This document shows positions 1 to 8,934 of a stretch of DNA of 64,000 nucleotides, piece after piece. Within the stretch, counting starts at the first letter, position 1; each line of letters starts with the position of its first letter. A program made the translations under genes and the position numbers. This DNA comes from Hymenobacter metallilatus (GTDB lineage Bacteria > Bacteroidota > Bacteroidia > Cytophagales > Hymenobacteraceae), in the NCBI RefSeq assembly GCF_003944705.1, contig NZ_RWIS01000013.1:1-64000 (forward strand), in the 5' to 3' direction. A model generated the notes under the pieces. That model ran no database searches. It was not told the origin of the DNA and was given only the letters and a program-made list of their open reading frames with translations.

Positions 1-1
1 C

Positions 2-118
2 CAACGGTGCGCCGTGCTGGTGCGCAAGACCTGCTCGTTCAGTCGCTGCTTGGCCATGCACCACGTGCGCATTCAACTCGTCATTGACGAGCACAACCGA
101 CGATGCACCACAGCTTAG
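2..118 (+). pseudogene. IS1-family transposase, C-terminal tail (cut by window edge)
   Basis: The frame is open from the window edge to a TAG at 116-118 and gives 38 residues. The stretch VLVRKTCSFSRCLAMH and the following ID-EHN resemble the extreme C-terminus of IS1-type DDE transposases, which have a K/R-T-x-x-F-S-R pattern near their end. Only this tail is visible, so I cannot say whether the upstream part is intact. I see no clear terminal inverted repeat or target duplication after the stop. The assignment is pattern recognition over about 30 residues and could be wrong. Confidence 0.5.
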
Positions 119-147
119 ACCACCACCCAGTTAATAATATAGCTGCT

Positions 148-156
148 CCCCCCCCC
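148..156. repeat. C9 homopolymer
   Basis: Nine consecutive C residues lie between the transposase-like stop codon and the 3' end of the L,D-transpeptidase gene. The tract is intergenic, so slippage would not change a protein. Confidence 0.9.
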
Positions 157-159
157 AGG

Positions 160-1623
160 TTATTGCGCAAATAATGCCAGGGCCAGGGCCGCGTCCTGGT
201 GGTAAATGTCCGGCAGAAAAACCAGCTTGCCCTTATCGGTTTCGCAGGTATAGTACCGCAGATAAATTGGAAGACTGCGTTGCAGATCGAAGCGCTGCTT
301 TTCGTGGGTTCGTACGCCCTGGAACATACTTGTCAGCTCCGGGGCCCGGCTCTCACGCCGGAGCAGATACTCGGCCAGGGCCAGCGGTTTTTCTACCCGC
401 ACGCAGCCGTGGCTCAGGGCCCGGTCGGGGCGGGTAAAAGCGCTGCGGGCGGGCGTATCGTGCAGAAATACGGTTTGCTGATTGGGAAAGTAAAATACCA
501 CGTTGCCCAGGGCATTGAACGTGCCGGCCCGTTGCCGGATAGCATAGGCGAATTTCTCCGGAGTCATCTTCTGCCAATTCACGCGCCAGGGGTTGATGAG
601 CTTGCCCCGGCCATCGTAGAGGCGGTAGTGGTTGTCGTAGAGGTAGCTCGGGTCGCGCTGTAGTTCCGGCAGAAACTCCCGTACTGCAATGCTGTAGGGA
701 ACCCGCCACTCCGGGGCCACCACAAACACTGCAATGCGGCTGCTGAGCACCGGAGTAGGCATGTCGGGCTTGCCCACAATCACCTTATGGGTGCGCAGCA
801 CCTGTCCGTTGCGGATCAGCTGCAGACGGTAGGCCGGGATATTGACAATAGCATACTCCGAGTCGGCGGCGGGTTCCCAGCGCAGGCGCTCCAGGTTTAA
901 GGCTACCCGGCGGAATCCGGCGGTGGTGTCCTGCATCAGGCGCAAGGAGTCAGCAGCCGAGGCGTGCAACGCGCTGGCCCAGGCTTTCTGCAGCAGTCGG
1001 TACCCCCGCCCCAGGGGCTGATGGCGCAGCAGGGCGGCGGATAGGTCGGGCGCTTGCAAGGCTTCATAGAGCTGCTCAGCCACCCGCACGGCCGTAACAC
1101 TATCGGTGGGCGCCTGCATAAGGGTGTTTGGCTGCAGACGGCCTCGTTGCAGGTGCAGCAGATATTGCAGCAGTGCATCCGTAAGGCGCAGCTCAGAAAG
1201 GGCCAGCTGTTGTCCGCGGCCGCTAGCTTCATTTAACCGCAGAGAATCCGGCAAACTTTGTAAATCGGCCCAGGCGTAGCAATTTCGGTCCAGGCCCACT
1301 TCGGCGGCCCGGCCCAGCACTGCCAGTGCCTGCCGGGCCTGTGAGTTCCAGCCGGCGTCTTCCACCCAGTGGGTGGTAAAATCGTGCCGCGCGTAAAATG
1401 TGTGCGCTACGGCCCCACCCGTCAGGCCCAGCGCCTGGTACGTGGCCGCCGGGCCCAGCTTGCGGGTATCCAATAAACTCCGCAGCGAGGCCCGGGCCGT
1501 TAACACAGCGGCCGAAACAGCCTCCTCACTATGTTTTCCGGGATGAGCTTCCACGGACAACGCGCAGCCAGTGAGCAGGAGAATACAGACGGCAGACCGC
1601 ACCATGCTTCTTAACCAGTTCAT
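160..1623 (-). CDS. L,D-transpeptidase (YcbB/YkuD type), probable lipoprotein
   Basis: This 487-aa protein belongs to the YkuD-fold L,D-transpeptidases that make 3-3 cross-links in peptidoglycan or attach proteins to it. The catalytic region is clear: HDTPARSAF followed by SHGCVRVEKP, with the nucleophile at about Cys407 and the conserved His just before it. The length and the long N-terminal scaffold domain fit the large YcbB/LdtD group rather than the short ErfK group. The N-terminus is a signal sequence with an LLTGC lipobox, so lipidation and periplasmic action are likely; cleavage after VEA is an alternative. The ATG at 1623 is directly upstream of the signal sequence. The gene is monocistronic, with about 180 bases of non-coding DNA upstream. 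Confidence 0.9.
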   Translation of the reverse strand: MNWLRSMVRSAVCILLLTGCALSVEAHPGKHSEEAVSAAVLTARASLRSLLDTRKLGPAATYQALGLTGGAVAHTFYARHDFTTHWVEDAGWNSQARQALAVLGRAAEVGLDRNCYAWADLQSLPDSLRLNEASGRGQQLALSELRLTDALLQYLLHLQRGRLQPNTLMQAPTDSVTAVRVAEQLYEALQAPDLSAALLRHQPLGRGYRLLQKAWASALHASAADSLRLMQDTTAGFRRVALNLERLRWEPAADSEYAIVNIPAYRLQLIRNGQVLRTHKVIVGKPDMPTPVLSSRIAVFVVAPEWRVPYSIAVREFLPELQRDPSYLYDNHYRLYDGRGKLINPWRVNWQKMTPEKFAYAIRQRAGTFNALGNVVFYFPNQQTVFLHDTPARSAFTRPDRALSHGCVRVEKPLALAEYLLRRESRAPELTSMFQGVRTHEKQRFDLQRSLPIYLRYYTCETDKGKLVFLPDIYHQDAALALALFAQ

Positions 1624-1805
1624 ATGAGGCAGTGGTAAGAAGTGACGGAAAAAGCTGGCAGTACAGGTTTAGGGCATAGGCACTGAAAGGAATACGGGGC
1701 AAGGCAGCCCGGGTAGGGCTTGCCCGGATAATTTCGGAAAAAAACCGGGTATATCCAATTGCGTTGTCAAGCCCTGGGCTCCGGATGGCTGGACTTGCCG
1801 GGAGC

Positions 1806-2258
1806 TTATTTCAGGCGGGTATCGAAGGGGTGGGGCTCCAGGCTGATGGTGCGTAGCAGCCGGATGTGGTCGGGATGCAGTGGGTTGAACAGGTAATTCC
1901 ACTCCGACGGCGCGTGGGCCGAGGGCACCCGCATCAGCCAGTACCGGCCCTCTTCCAGCCAGGCCTGCCCGATTTCGGCCAGCTCAGCCGGGTAGGGTAC
2001 CTGCTGCCAGTTGGCGGGCAGGTCGGCAGCATCAATTTGCAATAGTGGCAGGCCGTCGGGAATTTCCAGGGTAAGGGCGAAGTAATTGCGCGGCAGTACC
2101 GGCGAGTTGGCCAATACCTCCAGCTTCGCCAACGACAGATGCTCGGCCGTGTACAGAATCTGGTGGCCTATCTTGTGCCAGCGCCCTCCGTAGTATAAGC
2201 CTCCCTGCCCGGAGGTATCCGAAATGTAAGGCGCCTTGCCCAGCCGGTATAGCAGCAT
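1806..2258 (-). CDS. RES-domain toxin (pair 1)
   Basis: This 150-aa protein has the RES-domain hallmarks: an N-terminal YRLGK, GGRWH, then ILYTAEHLSLAKLEVL with the conserved Tyr and Glu, and the distal serine motif VPSAHAPSEWNYLFNP. Characterised RES toxins consume NAD+ or ADP-ribosylate targets, and are neutralised by an Xre/ParS-type antitoxin. The antitoxin gene is just upstream on the same strand (2367-2819). The 108-base gap between them is unusually long for this family and holds an inverted repeat (2269-2355). The C-terminus ends FDTRLK, comparable to FDARIK in the second RES protein at 56574-57035. Confidence 0.9.
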   Translation of the reverse strand: MLLYRLGKAPYISDTSGQGGLYYGGRWHKIGHQILYTAEHLSLAKLEVLANSPVLPRNYFALTLEIPDGLPLLQIDAADLPANWQQVPYPAELAEIGQAWLEEGRYWLMRVPSAHAPSEWNYLFNPLHPDHIRLLRTISLEPHPFDTRLK

Positions 2259-2268
2259 GTTTTTAGTG

Positions 2269-2355
2269 AGCTGTTAGCTATTGGCTGGTAGCTATTAGCT
2301 GATAGCATCGTGCCTGATGGAAAAGCCAACAGCCAACAGCTACCAGCTAATAGCC
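2269..2355. repeat. Intergenic inverted repeat between antitoxin 1 and toxin 1
   Basis: Left words such as CTATTGGCTGGTAGCTATTA are mirrored by AGCCAACAGCTACCAGCTAA on the right. The arms are imperfect and built from a short repeated word (TAGCT). The repeat fills most of the 108-base gap and would fold as a hairpin in the antitoxin-toxin transcript. Confidence 0.7.
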
Positions 2356-2366
2356 TAAGAAAATGC

Positions 2367-2819
2367 CTACGAAAAATGCCCGTGCTCAATCCGGCCGAGC
2401 ACATCCTGCACCTGGTTGCGGCCGATAACGGAATGGAGCAGGTGTTTGGGCTTGCGGCCGCCCAGGGCCGGCACCGGGGAGTTCAGCCAGAAGTGCAGGT
2501 CTTCCTCATCCTCAAACACCTCCATGCCCTTGGCCAGCACGGCCGAAAGCTGAATGGCTTTTTCGCCTTCGTCCAGGGTGAGAGGTTTACGGCTTTGTTC
2601 GCGCCGGGCCAGGGTGCTTTCCGATACGCCCAGTACCACGCTCATTTCTTTGTTGGAAAACCCCAGATGCTGCTGCAGTACCCGTATGGCCCGCACCGAG
2701 AGGCCCTCAATGGCCACGCCCAGCAGGTCCATCTCGTTGCGCACCAGCTGCGGAATAACGGCCGGACCACCCATCAGGTCCACCATGCTGGCCACTGCTG
2801 TTTTACGAAGAACTGTCAT
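2367..2819 (-). CDS. Xre/MbcA/ParS-type antitoxin (pair 1)
   Basis: This 150-aa protein has a helix-turn-helix at about residues 50-75 (FSNKEMSVVLGVSESTLAR) and a C-terminal DUF2384 toxin-binding region (FEDEEDLHFWLNSPVPALGG, then VQDVLGRIEHG). This is the standard architecture of antitoxins that partner RES toxins; they bind the toxin and repress their own operon. It precedes its toxin, as usual. A short palindrome (2836-2847) lies 17 bases upstream of the ATG and is a candidate operator. Confidence 0.9.
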   Translation of the reverse strand: MTVLRKTAVASMVDLMGGPAVIPQLVRNEMDLLGVAIEGLSVRAIRVLQQHLGFSNKEMSVVLGVSESTLARREQSRKPLTLDEGEKAIQLSAVLAKGMEVFEDEEDLHFWLNSPVPALGGRKPKHLLHSVIGRNQVQDVLGRIEHGHFS

Positions 2820-2835
2820 TTGAATAACTTTTGCT

Positions 2836-2847
2836 CGTCATTTGACG
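2836..2847. promoter_or_regulatory. Candidate antitoxin operator, CGTCA-TT-TGACG
   Basis: A 5-bp palindrome with a 2-base spacer sits just upstream of antitoxin 1, next to an AT-rich TATATTGC on the minus strand that could be the -7 box. Autoregulation is known for Xre antitoxins; this particular site is inferred from position only. Confidence 0.35.
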
Positions 2848-2936
2848 GCAATATACGCAGCAACGACGAAACCGGCTGTAATAATTCCCGCCCTGCTTGC
2901 GCTTTCGGCAAGTGGGTGCCAAGGCCCGGAAGACAA

Positions 2937-2944
2937 TATCTTTG
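2937..2944 (+). promoter_or_regulatory. Bacteroidota -7 box TATCTTTG
   Basis: Exact match to TAnnTTTG, 20 bases before the ATG of the HD-domain gene. Confidence 0.55.
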
Positions 2945-2964
2945 CCTGAAACAATTCTGCCCGC

Positions 2965-3642
2965 ATGTCTTCTGTTTCCGAACAACCTCTTATTACTCGT
3001 ACTGCCGAGTTCATCCGCGAGAAATTCCTGCACGAAGGTTCCGGCCACGACTGGGCCCACATCCGGCGGGTGTGGCAGGTGGCGCGGGCCCTGGCCCACA
3101 ACACGCCCGGGGCCGATGCGCTGGTTACGGAGCTGGGCGCTCTGCTCCATGACGTGGCCGACTGGAAATTCCACGACGGCGACGAGGAAGCGGGCCCCCG
3201 GGCAGCCCGGCAGTGGCTGGAAAGCCAGCAGGCCCCCGAGGCGGTTATTGCCCGCGTGGAGGCCATCATCCGCGAAATCAGCTTCAAGGGCCTCGGGGTA
3301 GCTACGCCCATGAGCTCTATCGAAGGCGAGCTGGTGCAGGACGCCGACCGCCTCGATGCCATTGGGGCTATTGGCGTAGCCCGGGCCTTCGCCTACGGAG
3401 GGCACAAAGGTCGCCCCCTACACGACCCTGCCGTGCCGCCGGTGGAGCACGCTACCTTCGAGAGCTACAAGCAGAACACGGCCCCCACCATTAACCATTT
3501 CTACGAGAAGCTGCTGCACCTGCGCGAGCGGCTCAACACGCCCGCCGCCCGTCGGGTGGCAGAGGAGCGGCACGCCTTTATGGAGCAGTTCCTGCAGCAG
3601 TTTCTGCGCGAGTGGGAGGGGCAGGATGTGGCCCGATCCTAA
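2965..3642 (+). CDS. HD-domain phosphohydrolase
   Basis: This 225-aa protein is an HD-superfamily metal-dependent phosphohydrolase. The metal-binding residues are visible as GHDWAHIRRV (about residues 27-36), ALLHDV (about residues 58-63) and QDADRLDAIG (about residues 128-137). The arrangement resembles the small YedJ-type proteins, whose substrates are mostly nucleotides or unknown. There is no signal peptide, so it is cytoplasmic. An exact TATCTTTG promoter box precedes it. It is followed after 16 bases by a small lipoprotein gene and may be co-transcribed with it. The substrate cannot be predicted. Confidence 0.85.
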   Translation: MSSVSEQPLITRTAEFIREKFLHEGSGHDWAHIRRVWQVARALAHNTPGADALVTELGALLHDVADWKFHDGDEEAGPRAARQWLESQQAPEAVIARVEAIIREISFKGLGVATPMSSIEGELVQDADRLDAIGAIGVARAFAYGGHKGRPLHDPAVPPVEHATFESYKQNTAPTINHFYEKLLHLRERLNTPAARRVAEERHAFMEQFLQQFLREWEGQDVARS

Positions 3643-3658
3643 TTCCTATCTTTACCCC

Positions 3659-3901
3659 ATGCGTTTTTCTTTCCCGTTCTCCCGGTTTTGGCTGCCCGTG
3701 CTGGTCCTCGCGCTGGCCGCTTCCTGCCGCACCTGTCCCATCGAATCCTGCCACACCCGCAAGGTGCATTTGCACGGCGGCAATAAGTTTCGGGGTCAGC
3801 CCTGGTTCAAGAAGCAGAACCCGGCCATCGGCGAGAAAATCAAGGTGCACAAGCAGGAAACCGGCAAGCATAACAACGACCGGAGCAAGACCCTGAAGTA
3901 G
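3659..3901 (+). CDS. Small basic lipoprotein
   Basis: The 80-aa product has a signal sequence ending LALAASC, a good lipobox, followed by Cys-rich RTCPIESCH and a Lys/His-rich tail. I chose the ATG at 3659 because it starts directly with the basic n-region of the signal. A TATCTTTA sequence 5 bases before this ATG is one mismatch from a -7 box; if it is used, the transcript would be almost leaderless. The function is unknown. Confidence 0.7.
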   Translation: MRFSFPFSRFWLPVLVLALAASCRTCPIESCHTRKVHLHGGNKFRGQPWFKKQNPAIGEKIKVHKQETGKHNNDRSKTLK

Positions 3902-3916
3902 CCCCTAAATTGGGTT

Positions 3917-3940
3917 TTTACCTAGGTAAAGCGGGTTTTT
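3917..3940. terminator. Palindrome plus T-run before gyrA
   Basis: The 14-base perfect palindrome TTTACCTAGGTAAA is followed by GCGGG and a run of seven T. It could terminate the upstream lipoprotein transcript or be an operator for gyrA. The stem is short and AT-rich, so the call is tentative. Confidence 0.35.
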
Positions 3941-4028
3941 TTGCCTATCTTGCAGACTTCATAAAGTTCACTCTCACGGGCTGTGAAGCTCCTCTTTATG
4001 GGGCGCTACAGCCGACTACATGCTCCCT

Positions 4029-6614
4029 ATGGCGGAAGGCGAAAAGATCATTCCGATAAACATTGAAGATGAGATGCGTGGGGCCTACATCGATTATTCG
4101 ATGTCGGTTATCATCTCCCGGGCTCTGCCCGATGTGCGCGACGGCCTCAAACCCGTGCACCGGCGCGTACTCTACGGTATGTCCGAGCTGGGCGTATCCT
4201 ACAACAAATCCTATAAGAAGAGTGCCCGTATCGTGGGGGAGGTGCTCGGTAAGTACCACCCCCACGGCGACTCCTCGGTGTACGACACCATGGTGCGCAT
4301 GGCCCAGGACTGGAGCCTGCGCTACCCGCTGGTGGACGGGCAGGGGAACTTCGGCAGCATCGACGGCGACTCGCCGGCCGCTATGCGCTATACCGAAGCC
4401 CGCCTCAAGCGCCTGGCCGACGAAATGCTGGGTGACCTGGACAAGGAAACCGTGGATTTCCAACCCAACTTCGACGACTCCCTGGAGGAGCCGTCGGTGA
4501 TGCCGGCTAAATTCCCGAACCTGCTGGTAAACGGCACTACCGGTATTGCCGTGGGTATGGCCACCAACATGGCTCCCCATAACCTCACCGAAGTGGTGGA
4601 CGGCATCGTAGCCTACCTGGCCAACCCCGACATCACCATTGCCGAGCTGATGGAGCACGTAACGGCTCCTGATTTCCCCACCGGCGGTATCATCTACGGG
4701 TACGAGGGCGTAAAGCAGGCCTTCGAAACCGGCCGGGGCCGGGTGGTAATGCGAGCCAAAGCCCACTTCGAAACCACCGCTTCCGGCAAGGAGCAGATTG
4801 TCGTGACCGAAATTCCCTACATGGTGAACAAGGCCTCGATGATTGAGAAGACGGCCGGCCTCATCAACGAGAAAAAAATCGAGGGCATTGCCGACCTGCG
4901 CGACGAGTCAGACCGGGACGGGATGCGCATCGTGTATGACCTGAAGCGCGACGCCATGCCCACGGTGGTGCTGAACAACCTGTTCAAGTACACCCAACTG
5001 CAGTCGTCCTTCGGCGTGAACAACGTGGCCCTGGTGAAAGGCCGGCCCATGACGCTCAACCTCAAGGATCTGATCCACCACTTCGTGGACCACCGGGCCG
5101 ACGTGGTGGTGCGCCGCACCCGCTACGAGCTGGCCGAAGCCCAGAAGCGCGCCCACATCCTGGAAGGCCTGCTCATTGCCCTGGACCACCTGGATGAGGT
5201 AATTGCCCTGATCCGCGCCTCCCGCGACGGGGACGTGGCCCGCGCCCAGCTCATCGAGCGGTTCTCGCTGAGTGAGGTGCAGGCTCGCGCCATTCTGGAT
5301 ATGCGCCTCCAGCGCCTCACCGGCCTGGAGCGCGACAAGCTGATGCAGGAGTATAACGAGCTGATGCAGCTCATTGACCACCTGAAAGCCGTGCTGGCCT
5401 CCGATGAGATGCAGCGCGACATCATCCGCCAGGAGCTCATCGACATCAAGGACCGCTACGGCGACGCCCGCCGCACCAGCATCGAGTACGCCGGCGGCGA
5501 CTTCTCCATGGAGGACATGATTGCCGACGAGAGCATGGTGATTACCATCTCCCGTGAGGGCTACATCAAGCGCACCGCGCTGGATGAGTACCGGGCACAG
5601 GGTCGGGGAGGAGTAGGGGCCCGCGGGGCGGCTTCCAAGCAGGATGACTTTACGGAGCACCTGTTTGTGGCCACCACCCACGAGTACCTGCTGTTCTTCA
5701 CCGAGGCCGGCCGTGTGTTCTGGCTGAAAGTGTACGAAGTGCCGGAAGGAGGGAAGAACACCAAGGGCCGGCCCATTCAGAACCTCATCGAAATTCCACG
5801 CGAAGACAACGTGCGCTCGGTGCTGAACGTACGCGGCCTCCGCGACCCGGACTACCTCGACAACACCTTCCTGATGTTCTGCACCGAGCAGGGCACCGTG
5901 AAGAAAACGCCGCTGGAGGCCTACTCGCGCCCCCGTACCGCCGGCATCAACGCCATTACCATCAACGAGGGCGACCGGCTGCTCGACGTGCAGCTGCTCA
6001 ACGGCAACTCGGAGGTGGTGTTGGCTTTGCGTTCCGGTCGGGCCGTGCGCTTCCCCGAGGAGAAAGTGCGCTCCATGGGCCGCACGGCCGCCGGGGTGCG
6101 TGGTATCACCTTGTCTGAGGAAATGGCCGACGACCGGGTAGTGGGTATGGTGTGCATTGATAAAGACAGTCAGGATGAGTTGCTGGTAGTTTCCGAAAAC
6201 GGCTACGGCAAGCGCAGCCCGCTGGAGGAGTACCGCATCACCAACCGCGGCGGTAAAGGCGTGCGGGCCATGAAGCTCACCGACAAAACCGGCCAGTTGG
6301 TAACCATCAAATCCGTCAGCGACGCCGACGACCTGATGATTATCAACAAGTCCGGCATCACCATCCGCCTGCGCATGAGTGAGTTGCGTAGCATCGGCCG
6401 GGCTACCCAGGGCGTGCGGCTGCTGAAAATCAGTTCCGGCGACGAAATATCTTCGGTGGCTAAGGTGGCGGCGGAAGAGAAGGAAGCAGACGCGGATACG
6501 GACCTGTTTACGGCGTCGGACCCGAACGGGTCCCCGCAAGGCGAAGGTCCGGCGGCTTCCCCGGATACAGACCTGACCGACCTTACGGACCCGGATTTAA
6601 TCAGCGCTAATTAA
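4029..6614 (+). CDS. gyrA: DNA gyrase subunit A
   Basis: This 861-aa protein is GyrA, the breakage-rejoining subunit of gyrase. The start MAEGEKIIPINIEDEMRGAY is typical, so I use the ATG at 4029 rather than the one at 4020. The active-site Tyr is at about residue 121 in AAMRYTEARL. The quinolone-resistance region reads YHPHGDSSVYD; the positions equal to E. coli Ser83 and Asp87 (here Ser82 and Asp86) are intact. The C-terminal DNA-wrapping domain contains TNRGGKGVRAMK, the GyrA box that separates it from ParC. The tail after about residue 820 is acidic and low-complexity. The gene stands alone and is followed by a hairpin terminator. Confidence 0.97.
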   Translation: MAEGEKIIPINIEDEMRGAYIDYSMSVIISRALPDVRDGLKPVHRRVLYGMSELGVSYNKSYKKSARIVGEVLGKYHPHGDSSVYDTMVRMAQDWSLRYPLVDGQGNFGSIDGDSPAAMRYTEARLKRLADEMLGDLDKETVDFQPNFDDSLEEPSVMPAKFPNLLVNGTTGIAVGMATNMAPHNLTEVVDGIVAYLANPDITIAELMEHVTAPDFPTGGIIYGYEGVKQAFETGRGRVVMRAKAHFETTASGKEQIVVTEIPYMVNKASMIEKTAGLINEKKIEGIADLRDESDRDGMRIVYDLKRDAMPTVVLNNLFKYTQLQSSFGVNNVALVKGRPMTLNLKDLIHHFVDHRADVVVRRTRYELAEAQKRAHILEGLLIALDHLDEVIALIRASRDGDVARAQLIERFSLSEVQARAILDMRLQRLTGLERDKLMQEYNELMQLIDHLKAVLASDEMQRDIIRQELIDIKDRYGDARRTSIEYAGGDFSMEDMIADESMVITISREGYIKRTALDEYRAQGRGGVGARGAASKQDDFTEHLFVATTHEYLLFFTEAGRVFWLKVYEVPEGGKNTKGRPIQNLIEIPREDNVRSVLNVRGLRDPDYLDNTFLMFCTEQGTVKKTPLEAYSRPRTAGINAITINEGDRLLDVQLLNGNSEVVLALRSGRAVRFPEEKVRSMGRTAAGVRGITLSEEMADDRVVGMVCIDKDSQDELLVVSENGYGKRSPLEEYRITNRGGKGVRAMKLTDKTGQLVTIKSVSDADDLMIINKSGITIRLRMSELRSIGRATQGVRLLKISSGDEISSVAKVAAEEKEADADTDLFTASDPNGSPQGEGPAASPDTDLTDLTDPDLISAN

Positions 6615-6620
6615 CTTGCG

Positions 6621-6655
6621 ACGGCAGAACTCGGAAACGGGTTCTGCCGTTTGTC
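6621..6655 (+). terminator. gyrA terminator
   Basis: ACGGCAGAAC and GTTCTGCCGT form a perfect 10-bp stem with a 10-base loop, followed by TTGTCTT. Confidence 0.8.
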
Positions 6656-6701
6656 TTGCAATTCCTTTCACTTTACCTGTACATTCTTCAGTAAAACTCC
6701 C

Positions 6702-7844
6702 ATGAAGAAGACTCTGTTGACTCTCGTGGCCGCTGCCGCACTCCACACGGCATCCGCCCAGAACTCGGCTGTTACCAATGCTATTCTTTACCAGCGCCAG
6801 GGCACGCTGGATAAGGCTCGTACCGAAATAGATAAGGCTATTACGAATGAGAAAACTCAGGGTAAAGCCAAAACCTGGTATACGCGCGGTGAAATCTACG
6901 AAGGCATGGTGGCTAGTCCCATTTACGGGAAGGCGTTGCCTGCCGGTGAGGGAACTAAAACCGCTTTTGAATCTTATTCCAAGGCAGTTAGCCTGGAAGG
7001 GAAAGACAGTGAGTACGGCAAAATGGCCACGGCCAAGCTGGACGGCCTGTATGGGCTAGCCCTGAACGCCGGCGTAGAAAGCTACAATGGCAAAGACTTC
7101 GCTAAGGCAATTGAATCGTATAAGATGGCCCAGCAGATTCGTCCGCAGGACTCCACAGCGTATCTGTATGCGGCCTATGCTTCTGAGGCTAACCAGGACT
7201 TTGCGGGTGCCAAAGAGATGTACAGCAAGCTTCAGGGTATCGGCTATAAGTCGCCCCAGATGTACGGCCGTCTGCTTCAGATTGCCCGCCAGGAAAAAGA
7301 CAATGATGCCGCTATGAAAGCGGTACAGGATGCGCTGGCTGCCTACCCAACCAACAAGGGCTTTATGCTGGAGGAGCTGAACATGTACATCAGTGCCGGC
7401 CGCGGTAAAGAAGCTCTCGATAAAATTGACCGCGCCATTGCCGCTGACCCCACCAATTCCAATCTATACGCAGTAAAAGGGTCGATTCTGGACCAGGACA
7501 AGCAGCCTGCTAAAGCACTGGAAGCGTACCGGAAAGCAGTAGAAGTAGATCCGAGCAACTTCGACGCTAACTTCAACCTGGGCGTGTATAATTATAATAA
7601 AGGTGCTGATCTATTCACTAAGGCCAGTAAAATGAGCCTGGCGGAGTATCAGAAGAGTGGCAAGAAGTATGAGGCGGACGGAAAGAAATTCTTCCAAGAA
7701 TCGATTCCGTACTTTGAAAAAGCACTGCAGATTCAACCCGATGATCGGTCAACGATATCGTCTTTGCAAAAAGCGTATCTGCGCGTAGGTCGCACTGCTG
7801 ATTCAGAGCGAATGAATGCCAAGCTTGAAGGACTAAAAAAATAG
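6702..7844 (+). CDS. Secreted/periplasmic TPR protein
   Basis: The 380-aa product begins MKKTLLTLVAAAALHTASAQ, a clear signal peptide, so the ATG at 6702 is preferred over upstream starts. The remainder is built of tetratricopeptide repeats (for example YLYAAYASEANQDFAGAKEM and ALEAYRKAVEVDPSNFDANF), which form a protein-binding superhelix. Such TPR proteins are common in the Bacteroidota envelope, and the binding partner is not evident. Codon use becomes more AT-rich towards the 3' end, leading into the AT-rich stretch downstream. A hairpin terminator follows. Confidence 0.8.
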   Translation: MKKTLLTLVAAAALHTASAQNSAVTNAILYQRQGTLDKARTEIDKAITNEKTQGKAKTWYTRGEIYEGMVASPIYGKALPAGEGTKTAFESYSKAVSLEGKDSEYGKMATAKLDGLYGLALNAGVESYNGKDFAKAIESYKMAQQIRPQDSTAYLYAAYASEANQDFAGAKEMYSKLQGIGYKSPQMYGRLLQIARQEKDNDAAMKAVQDALAAYPTNKGFMLEELNMYISAGRGKEALDKIDRAIAADPTNSNLYAVKGSILDQDKQPAKALEAYRKAVEVDPSNFDANFNLGVYNYNKGADLFTKASKMSLAEYQKSGKKYEADGKKFFQESIPYFEKALQIQPDDRSTISSLQKAYLRVGRTADSERMNAKLEGLKK

Positions 7845-7886
7845 AAAGCAACAATGCTTCCCATATAGTGGGGGAGTTAGTAAAAG

Positions 7887-7916
7887 CAGCCGGGTCATAT
7901 GATCTGGCTGTTTTTT
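7887..7916 (+). terminator. Terminator after TPR gene
   Basis: CAGCCGG and CTGGCTG pair (one G-T wobble) around a 10-base loop and are followed by six T. Confidence 0.8.
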
Positions 7917-8933
7917 GAATACATTACTTAACATAATATAAATTATAAGACATAAATATATACGAGCAGATTAATCAGAGGATATGTTTTTCTGGCGTTT
8001 GTCAGTGTATCTACTATTTGGCTGATAGGTCGTGTTGTGCCAACCAAAATAACTACTGATGGAGGGTACTAATGATTTGTACGGCGGCATTTGTTCCAGG
8101 CAAATCTGAAGAATTTGACGTTGTATTCAAGGTTTAGTAACTCTAATACTTATATGTTAAGCCATCAGTTGCTAATAGGATATATGGAATCCGGAAGCTT
8201 GGCCTGACAATAACTTATAAAAAGTAAGCGAAATATAATTCCGAAATCTTGCCGGTGCACAAACTTTGCCAAGTACAGTTTAAGCTGTCACAGACAATTC
8301 CTTGTTTGATTTCGTCAACGTCAACTAGTCCACACCTGAGATTTCAGAAGTAGCTTAGGTAGCATCAGTTTTTGCCTCAGGTTGCATTATGAGAAGCAAG
8401 TAACCGAGCATAGTAGATAGTGAGCTTGAACGGGAATGAAACAGTCGGTTTGGATTGCATCAGAAAGCTAACTGATAACAGCGTAGTTGTTAATTGAGAT
8501 GCGTCAGGGTCATAGGTTGGGAATATGTTGTTTGGTAATGACAAGGTTGAAGGAAGCTCCTACCCTTCTCATCTACAGTGAATATCGGTGCGCTGGTTTA
8601 CTTAATCGATGGATTATGATAAATCCCATTGATTAAGAATACTAGGATTGAATGATTGACGAAATAACAGTCATAGCAGTGGGTCTATCAGACGCAGGTT
8701 AAATGAGGAGCTAGCAATCAAATACAAGAGGATATAAGCCTGTAGCTAATTAAAATAGACTAATCGACGGGTCAACCACCCCCCTATCACCCCAGGCCCC
8801 CTACGATAGAGGGTATTATTATATAATATTTAAAGTCATAGCATATTAATGTCTTAAAAAGTATATTTAAGTACAAAAGGTATATAATAGTTGAACTTTT
8901 TAATACTTTGTACTACTATTATATGCTCTTATA
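7917..8933. other. AT-rich gene-free stretch
   Basis: About 1 kb without a credible gene and visibly more AT-rich than its surroundings. The longest item I tried was a 21-codon ORF at about 8071 with a GGAGGG just upstream; I do not accept it as a gene. Translating part of the minus strand gives frequent stops and no recognisable domain. The part at 8763-8810 contains C-rich runs, and 8854-8923 contains three interleaved inverted repeats. It could be decayed mobile DNA, a long regulatory region or an unannotated RNA. Confidence 0.6.
8854..8923. repeat. Three interleaved inverted repeats
   Basis: TTAAAAAGT (8854-8862) matches ACTTTTTAA (8895-8903); GTACAAA (8871-8877) matches TTTGTAC (8907-8913); TATAATAGT (8883-8891) matches ACTATTATA (8915-8923). 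The arms appear in order 1-2-3-1'-2'-3', so they cross rather than nest. The block lies 11 bases upstream of the predicted promoter of the 351-aa gene. Confidence 0.75.
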
Positions 8934-8934
8934 C

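Noticed and set aside
4908..6539. Long minus-strand open frame (543 codons) opposite gyrA
   Set aside because: Antisense to a certain gyrA gene; composition is that of a GC-rich shadow frame and shows no domain.
8071..8136. 21-codon ORF with a good Shine-Dalgarno-like GGAGGG
   Set aside because: Too short, no conserved pattern, and Shine-Dalgarno sites are not typical of Bacteroidota.
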